A stretch of 64,000 nt of DNA from Mesodorylaimus sp. YZB2_4 (Eukaryota; Nematoda; Enoplea; Dorylaimida; Dorylaimidae). The stretch is taken from the NCBI GenBank assembly GCA_030248295.1, contig JASANH010001446.1, forward strand, positions 806,001 through 870,000. The letters run 5' to 3'. Within the stretch, counting starts at the first letter, position 1. The number at the start of each line of letters is the position of its first letter. The notes under the pieces are model-generated. The model searched no databases and had not been told where the DNA came from. It was given only the letters and a program-made list of their open reading frames with translations. Both the position numbers and the translations under genes were made by a program. This document shows positions 50,901 through 63,218 of the stretch, piece by piece.

Positions 50901-53500
50901 CTCTATTTGAGCACCATTAGTCCTGTGAAGAGAATTTTCTACAGTTTTAATACGGATCAACTTCCGCCCGGGGTAAAGTAGGTTTTCTATCAAAAGAATG
51001 CGAGCGAGTGAGTAGCCATCATTGTGTGAACTCAATAGCCTCCTGGTGCTTAGAATCTGCCACTTGATCTGATCTCCCATATACCACAGCGAACTTTTCT
51101 GAAACCGTCCTCATTCAAGCTGCTGATTTGACACCGCAATAGATAAATGTGACCGCAGTTAGATTCACCGTTGAAACCGGCAGAAAGGGTATGCCTGCAG
51201 CTCACAAGCCCATCAGAGATTAAAAAAGCAGTGCTATTATCACATCATTGAGATGACATTGATTTGAATGTTTGCAGCCTTGTCAGGCTAGGACATACAG
51301 CACTGTAGATCAATGGATTACCATTATCTAGACTCCTACGCAAGTAAGCTTATCAGACCTAAGCCTTTGCCTCGAAATATAATGTAAGTGATAAACAACA
51401 ATAAGCCCCTTCCTAGGTCGCTGTTCCCACCTTAATGCGTCCGCCCCAACGGAAGAAGTGATAAAGAACCACAAAAATAGCCGGCTTTATGGAAAAGCCG
51501 CTCTTGTGAAAAAGTTGCTATTTGTTGCAACATAAGACAGGAAACTCATGCTGATAATGTATTGTTCAAAATTCCTAATGGCAGTTTAGGGTTTGAAAAG
51601 AGTAGCTCATAGATTCGACATCCTGTTTTCCCTTTTTGTAGTCAAACTCGTTATCTCCGCGTTTTACGGGGACTGTGGAAGGTTCGCATCAAAGAGAACT
51701 GAGGCACACTGACACAGCAAAGGGATTGGGACTCGTACTACGTACAGTACACATTTAAGATTAGAAAATAGACGAGTTCTTCTGGTGCAGTAATAAGATT
51801 TACAGTAAGTTAGAGCAAACGCGCTAGATTAGCGATGTCAGCGGTGGAGCGATGCAAGGCGCAATCCTAGATGACTGCGTGAATAATTGGCAAAATTCTC
51901 GCATGGAGTCTAGTTAAAAAGAGCGAGCAAGCTATTTCCCTGAACTCCACGCCAGGGGAAATGTCGCGCAGCGTCCCACCGTTAATGGGGCAAAGAGTCC
52001 ATAGCCACCCTCGATTTCATTCGCCTTCGGGGTTTTTCCAGTCAAGTTATACATAGATGTACACAATTTGTATCAGTGATGTAGCTTTTGTATTCTTCTA
52101 AAAATACTGGGGATGAAACAGAAGCTTCAGGAAAGTAAGAGGAAGCGGGAGGGAGATGGAGGGAGGAATGGAGGGTGTCTACATATTGGTTTTATGGGGT
52201 GGGATAAATGGGGATATCGGCTGGAATGGACATCCTTCACGAGTTGAGCTGCGATTGTTGACCTATGCCGCACAGATCCAAAGAGGCTGGGATCTAGATT
52301 TGTATAGTTCTTCCCTCTGCTTCTCCCGAAGCTCTGATCAGGCCCTAGTATTTTCACAGGGTCAAAGTCACAATTTGTTATCGCAGTATAACAGACGCTT
52401 CTGCCTCCTTTTTTTGTTTTGCATAACTTCTTAATGGACAACGAGTTAGTCAGCACGTTTGTCCGCTGTATGCAACGATGTGGTGAAAAGGATTAGACAG
52501 ATACTCACTGTCTGCTGCGACGGAAAGTTAAAGTTTGTTTGTAATCCGTGTATAGTATTGAGCCATTTTACCCTACTTTCCCTGAACACAAGTGAGGGCG
52601 AGCTCGCGCCATGTGAAACAACCAGGTTTTCGACCAAACTGACAACGACTGGGCCCACTCCGAAGCAGACTTGGATGACACAATACAGCGAAGAAGGACT
52701 AACAGTGCGTTGGTGGCCTCCTTACAAAACTATTAGCAGCCCAGCATCCATTGTTATTTATTGCCCAGCAAAACTATCAGCATCAGCATCTATTGCTCAG
52801 CATCGTCGCGAGGCCCTGAACCAAGCTGAATATTGACCCACGCACCGACAGGGAACCAGAGTCCATGAACAGGCCTGGTCCTGACAAAGGCAGGAGAGAT
52901 CACATGTAAGGGTACATCACCACTAGATCCAAACCGACATATTGCATTCCTGTTCTGTCTGCACTCGTAGCAAACAGAGATTTCGAAATGTCTTCTGAAA
53001 GCCTTAAATAATGGCTATTCTGCTTTATCAGGTTCTCCCAAAACTTAAAACGGAATAAATTAAGCGACAAAACAGAAACCAAAGCACTGTGTTTGGCGGG
53101 CTTATTAAAGCTCAATAAGTTTTGTTTATCTTACGACGGTTATATATGTCTAAGAAAAGTCTTTTGATTTCCTTGGAAAACAAGAGATCCACTTCAGGCG
53201 CCACCGGAGTCTTGCCCATATTGTAAGATAGTAGTGGTGACCACTGCATCTGTAGAGCAACATGCTTCATCCTGCACAATTTACACGTTACATTGATAGC
53301 GTCATGTTTTTGAGACAGTTTTGGAACTAGTTTTGGAACCAACTTGGCCAAACCAAAACCGAACCGACCAAATCGTCATTTTCCGATGGTTTGTTCTGCC
53401 TGCTTTTCTGCACTTCTGTCTCCATATCGTTGTATTTTTCAAACAATTTTTATGAGCTGAAACCCGTTTTGCGAATAGCCAGCCAATATTCAAACCTTAA
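47988..53500. other. 5.5-kb intergenic stretch upstream of the GPCR
   Basis: No gene was recognised on either strand. It should contain the promoter and perhaps 5' non-coding exons of the - strand receptor gene near 48-48.5 kb. A - strand frame at 48232-48429 with an ATG and a following splice-like donor could be such an exon. The rest has only short scattered frames and no shared repeat that I could detect. Confidence 0.4.
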
Positions 53501-53504
53501 AAGC

Positions 53505-53870
53505 AAGGCTGTGCGGGGACCAGCACACACAGCAGTGTCCCTCTGCGTGTTTCAGCGCTCCACTAGGAGCACCTCCACGCGAGGGCATCCTGGACAGGAC
53601 ATCGACTTCCTCTGACGATGGCGGGCGGGCTTTGAACCTCGTCCGTGTTCGACAGCCGAGGCTGTCTACTCGTTTGGCTTCCGTCTCTCCACTCGAAGCA
53701 TCTCGACGGTACTGGGTGAGTCATTCACGGTCAGGTGCGCAGTCAGAGTGGGTTTATGGTTCGCAAACCGACCTCCATCACCAGGGATCGAACCCGGGAC
53801 GAGTCCAGCCACTCGTTCCCAAGCAATACGGAGAGACGAATACTAAACCCCCACTCGTCTGGTCTGGTGC
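53505..53870 (-). repeat. SINE-like dispersed repeat, copy 2
   Basis: Its reverse complement matches 570-930: the block around GGAGCACCTCCACGCGAGGG, the CGATGGCGGGCGGG block, TCGTTTGGCTTCCGTCTCTC and the B-box-bearing CCAGCCACTCG end. The B-box region reads GATCGAACCCGGG here in inverse orientation. Confidence 0.65.
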
Positions 53871-54605
53871 GTGTCGCGGATTATATACTTTTTTCATGTC
53901 TTCTCTGATCGTGAGAGTGTCCAGCCATGGCTTCTTTGGTCTAAGGGTGGTCGCTTCCCTCTGGGTCTCCATTGTCGTATGTGATAATGAATCCGGGTCT
54001 CTGCGCATACGGTCTCATTGTCAGTCGCGATTACATCATCTTATCGTTTATGGGTGCAATTCCTAGTACCTCAGTGTATGGGAGTGGGAGTGATCCGCCC
54101 GTCAGTCCGGGTGTCCTGCACAATCTACAGCCGCCATATTATTGTCAGATGCCCCGTGCCCGGTGGCCCATGCAGCTCTCTGATAACCCATGCGGCACCG
54201 AATTCGACTCTCTCGCAGGACTCAACTTTTTTATTACTGCATATCTTTTGATCGTATGGATGAATTATAAGTGTCCCACATCTCACAGCCTGCTTCTCAT
54301 GTAACTAACAGAGAGATGTGCCTACACCAGATTATGCTGACACATGTTGTATGCGCATGTTCTTGTTTGCAAAATGCAAGCCAAGAAGAATCTTTGTTTC
54401 GAACACAAATTTCAAATACCGCGCTTTTTCCGCAATTTAATATTTGTCTGCCACATCGCGCCAAATTGTTTCTAGACGTTTCTAGTGAAATTATTTTTCT
54501 TCTTTTTCGGTGCGGCTGTTATTGACATAGAAAACAGTTCTTTGAAGTTATTATTTCAAAAGCTTCTCGTAGGTTCGATAACAACTGGATATTGCCAATT
54601 CTAAG
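53871..54605. other. Intergenic stretch upstream of STI1
   Basis: No gene was recognised. It includes TGGTCTAAGGGTGGTCGC near 53.94 kb, a tRNA A-box-like string without a cloverleaf. The right end should hold the STI1 promoter. Confidence 0.35.
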
Positions 54606-56705
54606 ATGGCGAATGCTTCGGAAGTAAGTGTTTACTGATTCTGGCTTACCTGTGTGGCCTGCATGGACGACCCTACCGTACATAATCTAGTTTTTAGGCT
54701 TACTGAATGAAGGATTCTCATTGTTGTTGCTTGATTTAGGCTTTGAAAGAAAAAGAACTCGGTAATGAAGCTTACAAAAAGCGTGATTTCGTCTCGGCTC
54801 ATCAGCATTACGATCGAGCGATAGAGCTAGACCCGACGAATATTACATTTATGACCAATAAAGCTGGTGAGTCATGATTCAGTAGCCTAGATTCTTTCCT
54901 CTTAGAGGTTAATTCCGAATTCTTTTTCGTTTTAGCGGTATATTTCGAGGAAGGGGCATTCGATCAATGCGTACAGTTGTGTGAAAAAGCTGTCGAAGTC
55001 GGGCGCGAAAATCATTCCGATTACAAGCTAATCGCCAAGTATGATATTACGTGTAAATGGGGGGGGGGTGTATTAGCCCTTCAAGAAATCCTTGCTCCGC
55101 ACTTCCTAAACGGGTAAACTGACTCGTGAGTCTTGCTTTCAGGGCTTTGGCACGTATCGCTAACGCGTATATGAAACAAGATCGACTCAAGGAGGCTCTT
55201 CATTATTTCGACAAATCAGTTTCTGAGTATCGTGACCCTCAAGTTGTCCGCACGCGCCAGGACGTGGAGAAAAAGGTCAAGGAAGCTGAACGACTAGCTT
55301 ATATCAATCCAGAATTAGCGCTTGAAGAGAAAAACAAAGGAAATGAGGCGTATCAAAAAGGTATGCTTACTCTTAAACTTTGAAAGTTCTGAAAGTTGAT
55401 TTTCCTGACCGAAATTGTTTCCTCGTAGGTGATTTTCCGACGGCTTTGAAGCATTATACTGAAGCGATAAAGAGGAATCCAGACGATGCTAAGCTGTACA
55501 GTAATCGAGCAGCATGTTATACGAAGTTGATGGAATTCCGATACGCTTTGGAAGATTGCGAGAAATGTATCAAGCTAGATCCATCCTTCGTCAAGGGTTA
55601 CATACGAAAAGGAATGGCTCTCATGGCTTTGCACGAACCAACGCGCGCCATGAAGGCTTATGAGGAAGCCTTACGTTTGGATCCGAACAGCTCGGTATGG
55701 TGGTTTTTTTGTTTTGCAAAACCTTCAACAATTCCCTCTCCTTTCTGTACGGGTTCACTCCCATAGCACACTTAGATATGGGGTAAATTCCTTGGACTTC
55801 TCAATTTTCGGTGGGGATCCTAAATCAAAAATGGTTGACTTCAGTTTGGTGCATTTTAGGAAGCAATGGAGGGCATACGATCAGCAACACTGGCTTGTGA
55901 TCGTGATCCGACTAAAACCAAGGAAAAAGCGATTAACGATCCAGAAATTCAAGCTATTCTCGCTGATCCAGCTATGCGTCTGATTCTAGAGCAGATGACT
56001 CAAGATCCGAAAGCTGTTCGAGAGTAAGTGCTGTTCGTCGCGACAACGGGGCACGCTGTATTGCGCTTGCGCCTACTGTCTGGGATTGCCATGTCCTTAA
56101 TCCCCTGTAACCGTTTTGGGGGGGGGGGGGGGGTGTTCATGTTTTTTAACACACCAAATTAGAAGCGTGTGTGTGTGTGCGGCTGGAATGTAGGCGGGCT
56201 AGGTACTGTACGCGTCTATGCGGTGGGGGGTTACGAGGCCAGTGACAGATAAGAGCCAGAAGTCGCACCAAACTCACTAGGACCCTATCTTAGGCTCTGT
56301 CAGTAACATTCTCAACCTAGCCTTGCAGGCGCAGGAGAGAATGTGGCCGACCGAAGTCGGCGGGGCAAAAACTCCGACGAGCAAGGCAAGTCTTGCAACT
56401 ATGCTTGAGGCTGAAAGATTAACTCGAGGGGTTGACGTTTCCCAGCTTGGGGAGATCGTTTCCCACTTTGTCAGGCGTCGTGGTTACACATTTAGGACTT
56501 GAAATCTGACGACTGGTTGGAGGGAACTTCTGTTTCTTGGACGCTAGTTGATATAGATGCCCGGGGTTGCACACCTGTCGTGAGTGAAATACTAAATTAG
56601 ACGCGCCACTTGGTAAATTGCATTTTTTATAGGCACTTGAAAAATCCGGCCATTGCAGAAAAGATATCGAAACTTTTAGAAGCTGGCGTCATCGGTATGC
56701 GCTGA
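54606..56705 (+). CDS. STIP1: STI1/HOP co-chaperone, short form
   Basis: Seven exons: 54606-54623, 54740-54866, 54936-55038, 55143-55360, 55429-55694, 55860-56023, 56633-56705; phases agree and give 322 residues. Two TPR modules correspond to TPR2A ([28 protein letters not shown]; about 7-125) and TPR2B ([37 protein letters not shown]; about 130-250). A C-terminal DP2 domain follows ([23 protein letters not shown]; about 270-322). The protein bridges Hsp70 and Hsp90 in the cytosol through its TPR clamps. Vertebrate and yeast forms are about 540-590 residues with an extra TPR1-DP1 half. Here the ATG exon directly precedes TPR2A, so that half is absent. Spliced identity is unmistakable along the length. 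Confidence 0.93.
56118..56133 (+). repeat. G16 homopolymer in STI1 intron 6
   Basis: A run of 16 G lies in the 609-bp last intron of STI1. A shorter G tract lies in intron 3 at about 55061. Such runs are unstable and hard to sequence. Confidence 0.8.
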
Positions 56706-56929
56706 GGTGAATTCAACTCGACTCGATAAGGTGAACGTGATGAGTCAGTCAATTTCCGTTTTCTTTATTTCCACTGACTTCATTGTGATCGTAAATTGAA
56801 ATGTTTATTCTAACAGAAACAACTTGTCGTTCACTCGCGGTTATTTTTGGAAGTAAATGAGTTCGACTATCCTCTTGCATGCTTTTCTGTCATGAAATGC
56901 TCAATTAAATGCTTCGAAATGCGTTGAAA

Positions 56930-57270
56930 CCATATAGAATTAGGTTCGTAGTGGTTTCCTTAGCTATGGATCAACGTCTTCGGTTTTTGCGACGTCAACG
57001 AGATGTGGAAGAGTCGATTCAGGACTATGCGAAGGCCTTGAATGCCTTGGCGGAGGATTGCGAGTTTGGCCGATCTTTGGACGAACGCTTGCGAGATCAG
57101 TTCGTTGGTGGCATAGGAAATAATGTGTGGCAGCAGAAGATCTGTGCTCGACTACTGGTCGGTGAATCAACTTTCCAGAATGTGGTGGATATGGCTAGCG
57201 AGATGGAGAAGGCGGATGGCGATGCGAAGATGGGGGAAAAGGCAGAGGAAGGTATGGCAGTGGGAGCCTG
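56930..57270 (+). mobile_element. Ty3/Gypsy-type gag fragment
   Basis: The open frame has the retrotransposon-gag pattern: a RFLRRQRDVEESIQDY-like segment, then LAEDCEFG, LDERLRDQFVGGI and a later ME.AD segment. These follow the usual order of the capsid-region domain. The frame ends in a stop shortly before a MITE. No protease, reverse transcriptase or zinc knuckle was recognised, and no LTRs were found, so it is a partial relic. Confidence 0.6.
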
Positions 57271-57298
57271 AAAGGTGAAGGTATCTTTTTGCGTACAT

Positions 57299-57908
57299 CA
57301 AACATGGGCAAGGGGAGGGGTAGGGGGAAAGCCCCCTGTTGGGCCGGCCAGGACACTGAACCCTTCCTCTCAAACCCCCAACCTCAGGTCCAGCAGGAAG
57401 AAAGAAAAGGAAGAAAGCAAAAGTGATCAAATTGTATTTTGGGGAGGACCAAGACCTGACCTCCAAGCACAGGCCAACGGTCCAACCAGCCTACAGTACT
57501 GAATGTAAACAGTCAAAAGTCTATTCAGAGCCAAGTAAGATCTTTGGATCATGCTTGGATTTGAATGTGCTGTGCTGTGCTTCTTATTTAGCTCTCAATA
57601 ATCAGAAAAGAACGTTATGATAATAAGTCAAAGAACCAATGCGTTGCTTTCTATTCTCACAATCAGTAAAACACTTCTAAGAAGGGTATTGAAGTCAAGG
57701 AAATACTGAAGGATATAAAATTGTAAAGCATAGCTCCCATAACAGGAAAATGCGTAAAAGGCGCATTATAAAGCAGTAGTTTCTAAAAGTTTCGCCTCCG
57801 GCCCCTCGCTCCGCACCCCACACCCTGCGCTTCTCGCCCTAGCGTTCATCCTCCAACCCCCCCCCCCCTCCCAAAACCCCCTAACCCAGCCGACCTTGCC
57901 CATACTTG
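57299..57908 (-). mobile_element. MULE-type MITE, second copy
   Basis: The ends are CAAACATGGGCAAGG (57299-57313) and CCTTGCCCATACTTG (57894-57908). The interior is the reverse of the element at 26746-27411, including the G/C tracts and the shared TCAAAGAACCAATGCGTTG block. The flanks share GCGTAC on both sides, a partly decayed target duplication. It lies just past the gag fragment. Confidence 0.8.
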
Positions 57909-58809
57909 GCGTACGTACAAAAAAGTTCTGGGCTTCGTCGGCCTTTCTCATCCGACTTTGTCCTGGAAGTTTTGGTCTGGAGAAAGCTGTTTTGTAGCAG
58001 TATCATATCAATTTGGGTAGACAGCATACCACGGTCTTCTATTCCCCCTCGATTCCGCTCGTATTCACTTTTGTGTTTGTTCACGTGGCAAGTGTCTATT
58101 GACCCAAATCGAAGCTAGATAACCAATTTCATCTTCCTATTATGCGATCCAAATACAAGCAGTTGACTCAGCACCAAATCATATCAAGTTGGCGGATAAG
58201 TTGCTTCTCGCCCCAGTTCGTGCCATGGCTTACTGGTCTTTTTTGAATATAAGAACATGTTATTTTTGTGATTGCATGTGGCTGGTGCTGTGCAGTGTGT
58301 GCTGACGTCAAACTGATAAGGAGTGCGCTATTTCTGTGCGAGGGATTCGGTGGCCCGATGGTTTAGACTGCGATAAGGAAGTGCATAATACGCTTGACCC
58401 CGCCATGAGGTTCACATTTGGCATCGAACCATGCGGAGGGCAGGGAGATATTTAGGTAGCAAAAGCAGTAGAGCTTTTGAAAATATCATAAATTGTATAT
58501 CGTTCCCTCCACTTTGGTGACTGGTACGTGGTTACGTCCAAGACTCAGAGTCTAGGATATTGTTACGTCGGGGACGGCACGAACCTATCGGTCAAAAGAC
58601 AGGTGCTAGCCCGTCATCATCGTGCACCCAAAGACAGCTGACACTAAATTGTCAAACCGGAGTCAGCGGATTTTGAGGCAAAACTTTACTTTGGACTGCT
58701 TTTGCCAGCCTGCTTTGCTTATTGTCTTGACTAGACTCGTCGAATTGGTTGACTGCCTTCACGAACCTCTAGTTCTTTACTTAGTTTTCATCTTCTGCCA
58801 TTGGTCATA
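57909..58809. other. Intergenic stretch upstream of the EEP-family gene
   Basis: No gene was recognised. Around 58.35-58.43 kb, GGTGGCCCGATGGTTTAGAC followed by GGTTCACATTTGG looks like decayed tRNA-derived A and B boxes, perhaps a different SINE. The promoter of the next gene should lie at the right end. Confidence 0.35.
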
Positions 58810-60367
58810 ATGACATATCTGTCAAGAGGGCTATGTTTGTTTGTGGTTTTGATTAGTTGCCTTGTCGTGTCCGCACGAAATGCGTCCAATTTCGATCGCC
58901 GTGATCGATATCGATTCACTCTGGATAGAACTGGAACTGGTGAGGCTTGAGTTGGCAGGCGGGGTGGGGAATGTGAAAGCACTCAGAGAGGAAGGCAGAC
59001 TGGAGCTGCAGTCCAACTGGTTTAGTGCGTACATAGGTCTGCTTTGCCATAATCCTTGCACTAGTAGGAGGCCGCTCTGTGAGACTTCGCTGGTAAAAGT
59101 GGAAAAATAACACTTCATTTTCAGATGACAGTGCATGGCGCCAACTTCCCGGACTACTCAGAGGCGGCCATCTACGGTTCATGACCTTCAACATTTGGAA
59201 CAGTGGGACGAATGTTGAGAATGGAATGGCCAAAATAGCCAAGCATATTTCCTATATGAATCCGGATATCATCGCCTTGCAGGTACGTGTACCAGGCGGG
59301 TTTCACACATGGGAGGGTGGCGTATTTGGTTTCTTTGACTGGTGACCCCTTTCACGCAGAGCAAATATGTGATTGGCCGTCACATAGTACAGTGTGTCGG
59401 TCTAGCTGCCTTTGTTGGCCGCTCAGAACACACTCCAGGTCGGGGTAATGCTTCAGCCACCCAAGACTGGGAGGCCTTTCTCTCCCCGAGACATGGTATC
59501 TTCTCTAGTGCACATCTGGTTATGTAAGCAGCATGTGTACCTATCGTACAGCGCAGAACGTGGTTTTCTGTGCAGGAAGTGGATAGCATCTACGTCCTGA
59601 CCGAACTCGCTCGCCTGTTGGGTCCCGATTGGTCGTACGTGGGCCGAAACCAGACGCGGCCGGATACAGGAATCTTGACTCGGCATACCATAGTTGGACA
59701 ATCACCGTTGGACGATGCATCAGTGAGGGCCAGAGTACGAGTGCAGTTCCTGGACGGTAGCAGCATCTTCATCAATTTCTGGTCCCTGCATTTGGACTAT
59801 CACGATTATGGACCGTACGCCGCTTGCAACAAGTTGGTCACTGCCCCCTACCAAATCGAAGCTGGTGAGCAGTACTTGGGCGGAGGGGTACCTGGGCGAG
59901 TGCAGAATATCCTAAATACTGTCAACTTGGCCGAGTTTAAAAACGATCTGGATTCAGCCAATGAGGATCCTATGATCGTCGCTGGGGATATGAATTGCCC
60001 CTCGCACTTGGATTGGATCGAGACGACCAAGGCTAATCATTGCGGATGGGCGTACGAATGGCCGGTCACTAAAACCATAACTGATCATGGACTGATGGAT
60101 TCGTTTCGAGAAGTCTACCCGGACCCGCTGGCTGTTCCCGCCAACACGTGGTCGACTGTCCAGAAATCCCAGGACGGGTGGGGCGGGACGATTCCTGAAC
60201 CACAGGATCGAATCGATATGATATTCTACAAAAGCCCTCGCTGGTCGCCAGTGGCAGCTAAGGTCTACACGGGCAGTGAACCGATCACGCCCAAACCAAA
60301 TCAATGGCATAACGACTGGCCATCGGACCATGCCAGTGTGGTGGTCGATTTCAAACTCAAGGCATGA
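58810..60367 (+). CDS. Secreted endonuclease/exonuclease/phosphatase-family hydrolase
   Basis: Three exons, 58810-58939, 59125-59282 and 59576-60367, join in frame to 359 residues. A signal peptide is present (hydrophobic FVVLISCLVVSA). The catalytic set of the DNase I-like fold is complete: TFNIW (Asn), IALQEVD (Glu), FWSLHLDYHDYGPYA (His), VAGDMNCPSHLDW (Asp/Asn), RIDMIFY and WPSDHASVVVDF (Asp-His). These folds cleave phosphodiesters or phosphomonoesters with Mg2+. The substrate (DNA, sphingomyelin, other) cannot be told. The Glu motif sits exactly across the second splice junction (ALQ|EVD), which confirms the exon model. It is likely extracellular or lysosomal. Confidence 0.9.
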
Positions 60368-60662
60368 GGTAAACGATGTGTGATTGGGATTGTTGGGATT
60401 AGTGTGGTGTGCTTCTGTGCGTGCATATTGATAGTTTGATTTACTCTTGTTTTCTTATGTCGTTTTCCGCCGTTTCGCCCCTGCAGATTGTTGGGTGACG
60501 ACAGTTTGCTGGGTGCAGCGATAAAGGCCAACTGGGGTGTCAGCAGTGCTTTGAAAAAAATACTCTTCCGAGCTAGATGGAGCTAAAACAACACATTCGC
60601 CATTTTGTGTGGTTGTTTATCGCTATCAGAGGATCGTGACCGTAGTACGGATAGTTTGCAGA

Positions 60663-60668
60663 AATAAA
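60663..60668 (+). terminator. AATAAA polyadenylation signal for the EEP gene
   Basis: A canonical AATAAA lies about 300 bp after the stop codon of the EEP-family gene, in a short AT-richer stretch. It is a candidate only. Confidence 0.35.
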
Positions 60669-61826
60669 AACATCGTACGAGAAGGAAGACACGCTTAAGG
60701 GGGCTGTGAGAAGTGGGATGCCCTTGACTTACGCTTACCGTAAATCCTCATTTGGTGCTCCATGTAAGAGGCATGACTATTCTCTCCGGCATATTGGTGC
60801 ACTGGTTCAGGGAACCTGTCCGCCTCTCCTAAAGTCGGGGCCAGCTCGAGGTAGAGTGCCCAGTTTAGTTTGAAAGCATTGGTAGAGAACTAAAGTTCCT
60901 GGTCTGAACTGCTGTGTGAGCACTTCGGGCTCAGATCCATCAGAACCTCTTCGACGGCCGACACGTGCGGCCAGTCCCCAAATTGTGAGTGTACGCTGTC
61001 TTCTTGGCCTTCTTGTAAAGCTCGGCAAGAAGTGTCCGTGGACTGCGTGGGGTGGTTTATGCGGCTTGAGCCATCCTCTGGTCAGCCCTAGTCTGTCCTG
61101 GGGCGAGCCAAGTATTTCATCCAGGGGCTATAAGGTTTTCTGAAGGTTTGACCCGGAGGCTATGAGTGGGCTTAGACGATTTTGGCCCCAATAATAGGCA
61201 CTTTGTTTGTGGTAATGAAATTGCTAAAAGCAAATAGACTGAAGGCAAAGTTCTGGGTGTCACCCTCGCCATATTTAAATCAAATTTACAGTAGTCCAAC
61301 ACAGAGCTAATAATTCTGGTTGGCGATATGAGCACACTTGGATTGGGCCGACACCACGACCTCGGATCATGGATCACTGCACGTCATAATCATGGTAAGT
61401 GGCCAAGGTGACCGAGCAAGGGTCATGTAAGACCAGTAGCAGCCGGAGGCTTCACTTAAACCGAGTAGGGCCAGGCCAGTCGCACCAAAACTTACAGTTT
61501 ATTTTTTTTGTGGCGGTTGGTTGGCCATTGATTGATTATCGATCCATCGATCTAATCGATTAATCATACTGTATGGTCATTCAGTGTAATGGTGCAACTT
61601 TTGGCCGCGACATCATCAGTACACTAGTAAGTCAAACTCATTAGAAATTCCGATGCCTGCAATGGTGAGGCGTGACTTTTTTTTGAAAATTCAGCACCTT
61701 TCCAAATTGCCGCTTTTTCTTCTCTTCGAACACCGAATGTAATCAAAAATCAAGAATAAGGACCCAAAGTCAAAACGAGATATCAAAACCTAGACTCGGC
61801 ACGCATCATTATCAAAACATCGCATT
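60669..61826. other. Intergenic between convergent genes
   Basis: It lies between the 3' ends of the EEP-family gene (+) and the coiled-coil gene (-). No coding frame or repeat was recognised. Confidence 0.4.
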
Positions 61827-63218
61827 TCACTTCTTTTCGGCAGAAGGCACACTCGGCATCAGCATGGACAACAGGAGGTCGCAGATTTTGTCAGACTTTT
61901 CGCGTTTGACTTCTTCCATCGAAGTGTTCTTCTCAGGCGTCAGGAACTGCAGCAAAAGCGATTGCTTTCCAGCGCGGACCACGTCGGCCTTCTTTTTCCC
62001 GATGGACGTCGAAGAATTTTCTTCAGCCGATTGTTTCATGTACGGGACACCACTCGAACTGGCCAGCATTTCGACCCACTGACGTTGGCACTCGTTCCAT
62101 CCGTCCCATTCGTTGACCGCTTTCGGCAGCGGCGGTTTCGCTTCCGCCACCTTTGCCACCTTCTTCGCGGCCACAACACCGCTGCGATCTCGGGCGCGGC
62201 GAGCTCGTTCAAGCAATACTTGTTGCGCCCGACGAGCCGCGTCCTCGGCGACTCGAGCTGGTTCCGATTGCCTGAATGAAAGGGGAGAGAATGAGTAAGA
62301 CAACCTAGCGTTCCCAGGAAGGTGGGATACTCACGTCCGCCATGTGTCCTCTGTGCCAGCCGATCGAGTGGCACGACTGTCGCGCGTGATTATAGCCTCG
62401 GCTGTGCCTTCCAATTCACCCGCACTTCGGGCATCGGGCGGGGTTCGAGCTCGACGTTGGCCTGGCATGTCGACGAAACTAGGAGAGCCCACCATTTCGT
62501 ACGCGGAGTAGAGATCGCCCCGACGCTGTATTTGAGGTGGTTCGAACACGATCTTGCGGTCAGTGCTGACTACGATTCGAGCTGCGTTCGCCTCGGCTGA
62601 TGGATCCTTGTCCACTGGCTCGTTCAAAGGACGGCCAAACTCGTCGACGATTTCGAATCTGGTGTACCTGAGCGACCCGCCCTCGACGGGTTCGGCAGAC
62701 GACGCGGTTTCCTTGAACGTGACCGCGTCACCCCCTTGCTCTGTATCAATCTTCGAATCGGCTCGACCCCAACCATTTTCTTCCAGCAGATTCTTTAACT
62801 CGGCCATCAGCTCGGCGTATTCGTCGACCTCGGCGTCCAGCAACTCCACCAGCTGCTCGGCGGTCGTGTCTGCGGGCTGGGACTGACGCAGCGTTTGAAG
62901 ATAGCTATCGCATCGAACCACGAATTCCCTGAGACGCTCAGGAAGCTCGTTCACCGAGTCGAAACCCGATTCGGCGTAGTAGTGGAGCAGCGAACGGTAC
63001 CCCTCGGCCATTTCCAAGTAGCGTTGCTTCCAAGTCAGACCACCTTCTTGCCGCAACCGATTCCTCTCTTCGACAGTTACGCCCCTCGACAGTCGACGTT
63101 CCTTGAGTGACTGGATTTGATTGTCGCAAATTCGCAGCATTTCTTCCAACATTTTGTGCTCGGCGTTCAGACGGCGGAGGTGACGGGCCTCGTGTCCGAG
63201 CGTATTCGAGTCGCTCAT
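61827..63218 (-). CDS. Coiled-coil protein of unknown function
   Basis: Two exons, 63218-62335 and 62271-61827, join in phase 2 to 442 residues. The first ATG in frame is used; an upstream GTG is not likely. Residues about 10-45 and 100-150 are heptad-like (LNAEHKMLEEMLRICDNQI, then EQLVELLDAEVDEYAELMAE). The middle is acidic and disordered. The second exon begins with a long Ala/Arg/Glu-rich helix (VAEDAARRAQQVLLERARRA) and ends SEKK. The segment WDGWNECQRQWVEML is Trp-rich. No catalytic motif, signal peptide or membrane helix is present. I do not recognise the family; a cytoskeletal or scaffold role would be a guess. Confidence 0.75.

Noticed and set aside
52459..52836. 125-codon + strand open frame
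   Set aside because: No motif, poor coding appearance, isolated.
53112..53351. - strand frame with C-x2-C (KLCRM) and a coding-like tail
   Set aside because: It could be an exon, but no partner exon or family was found; evidence too thin to list as a gene.
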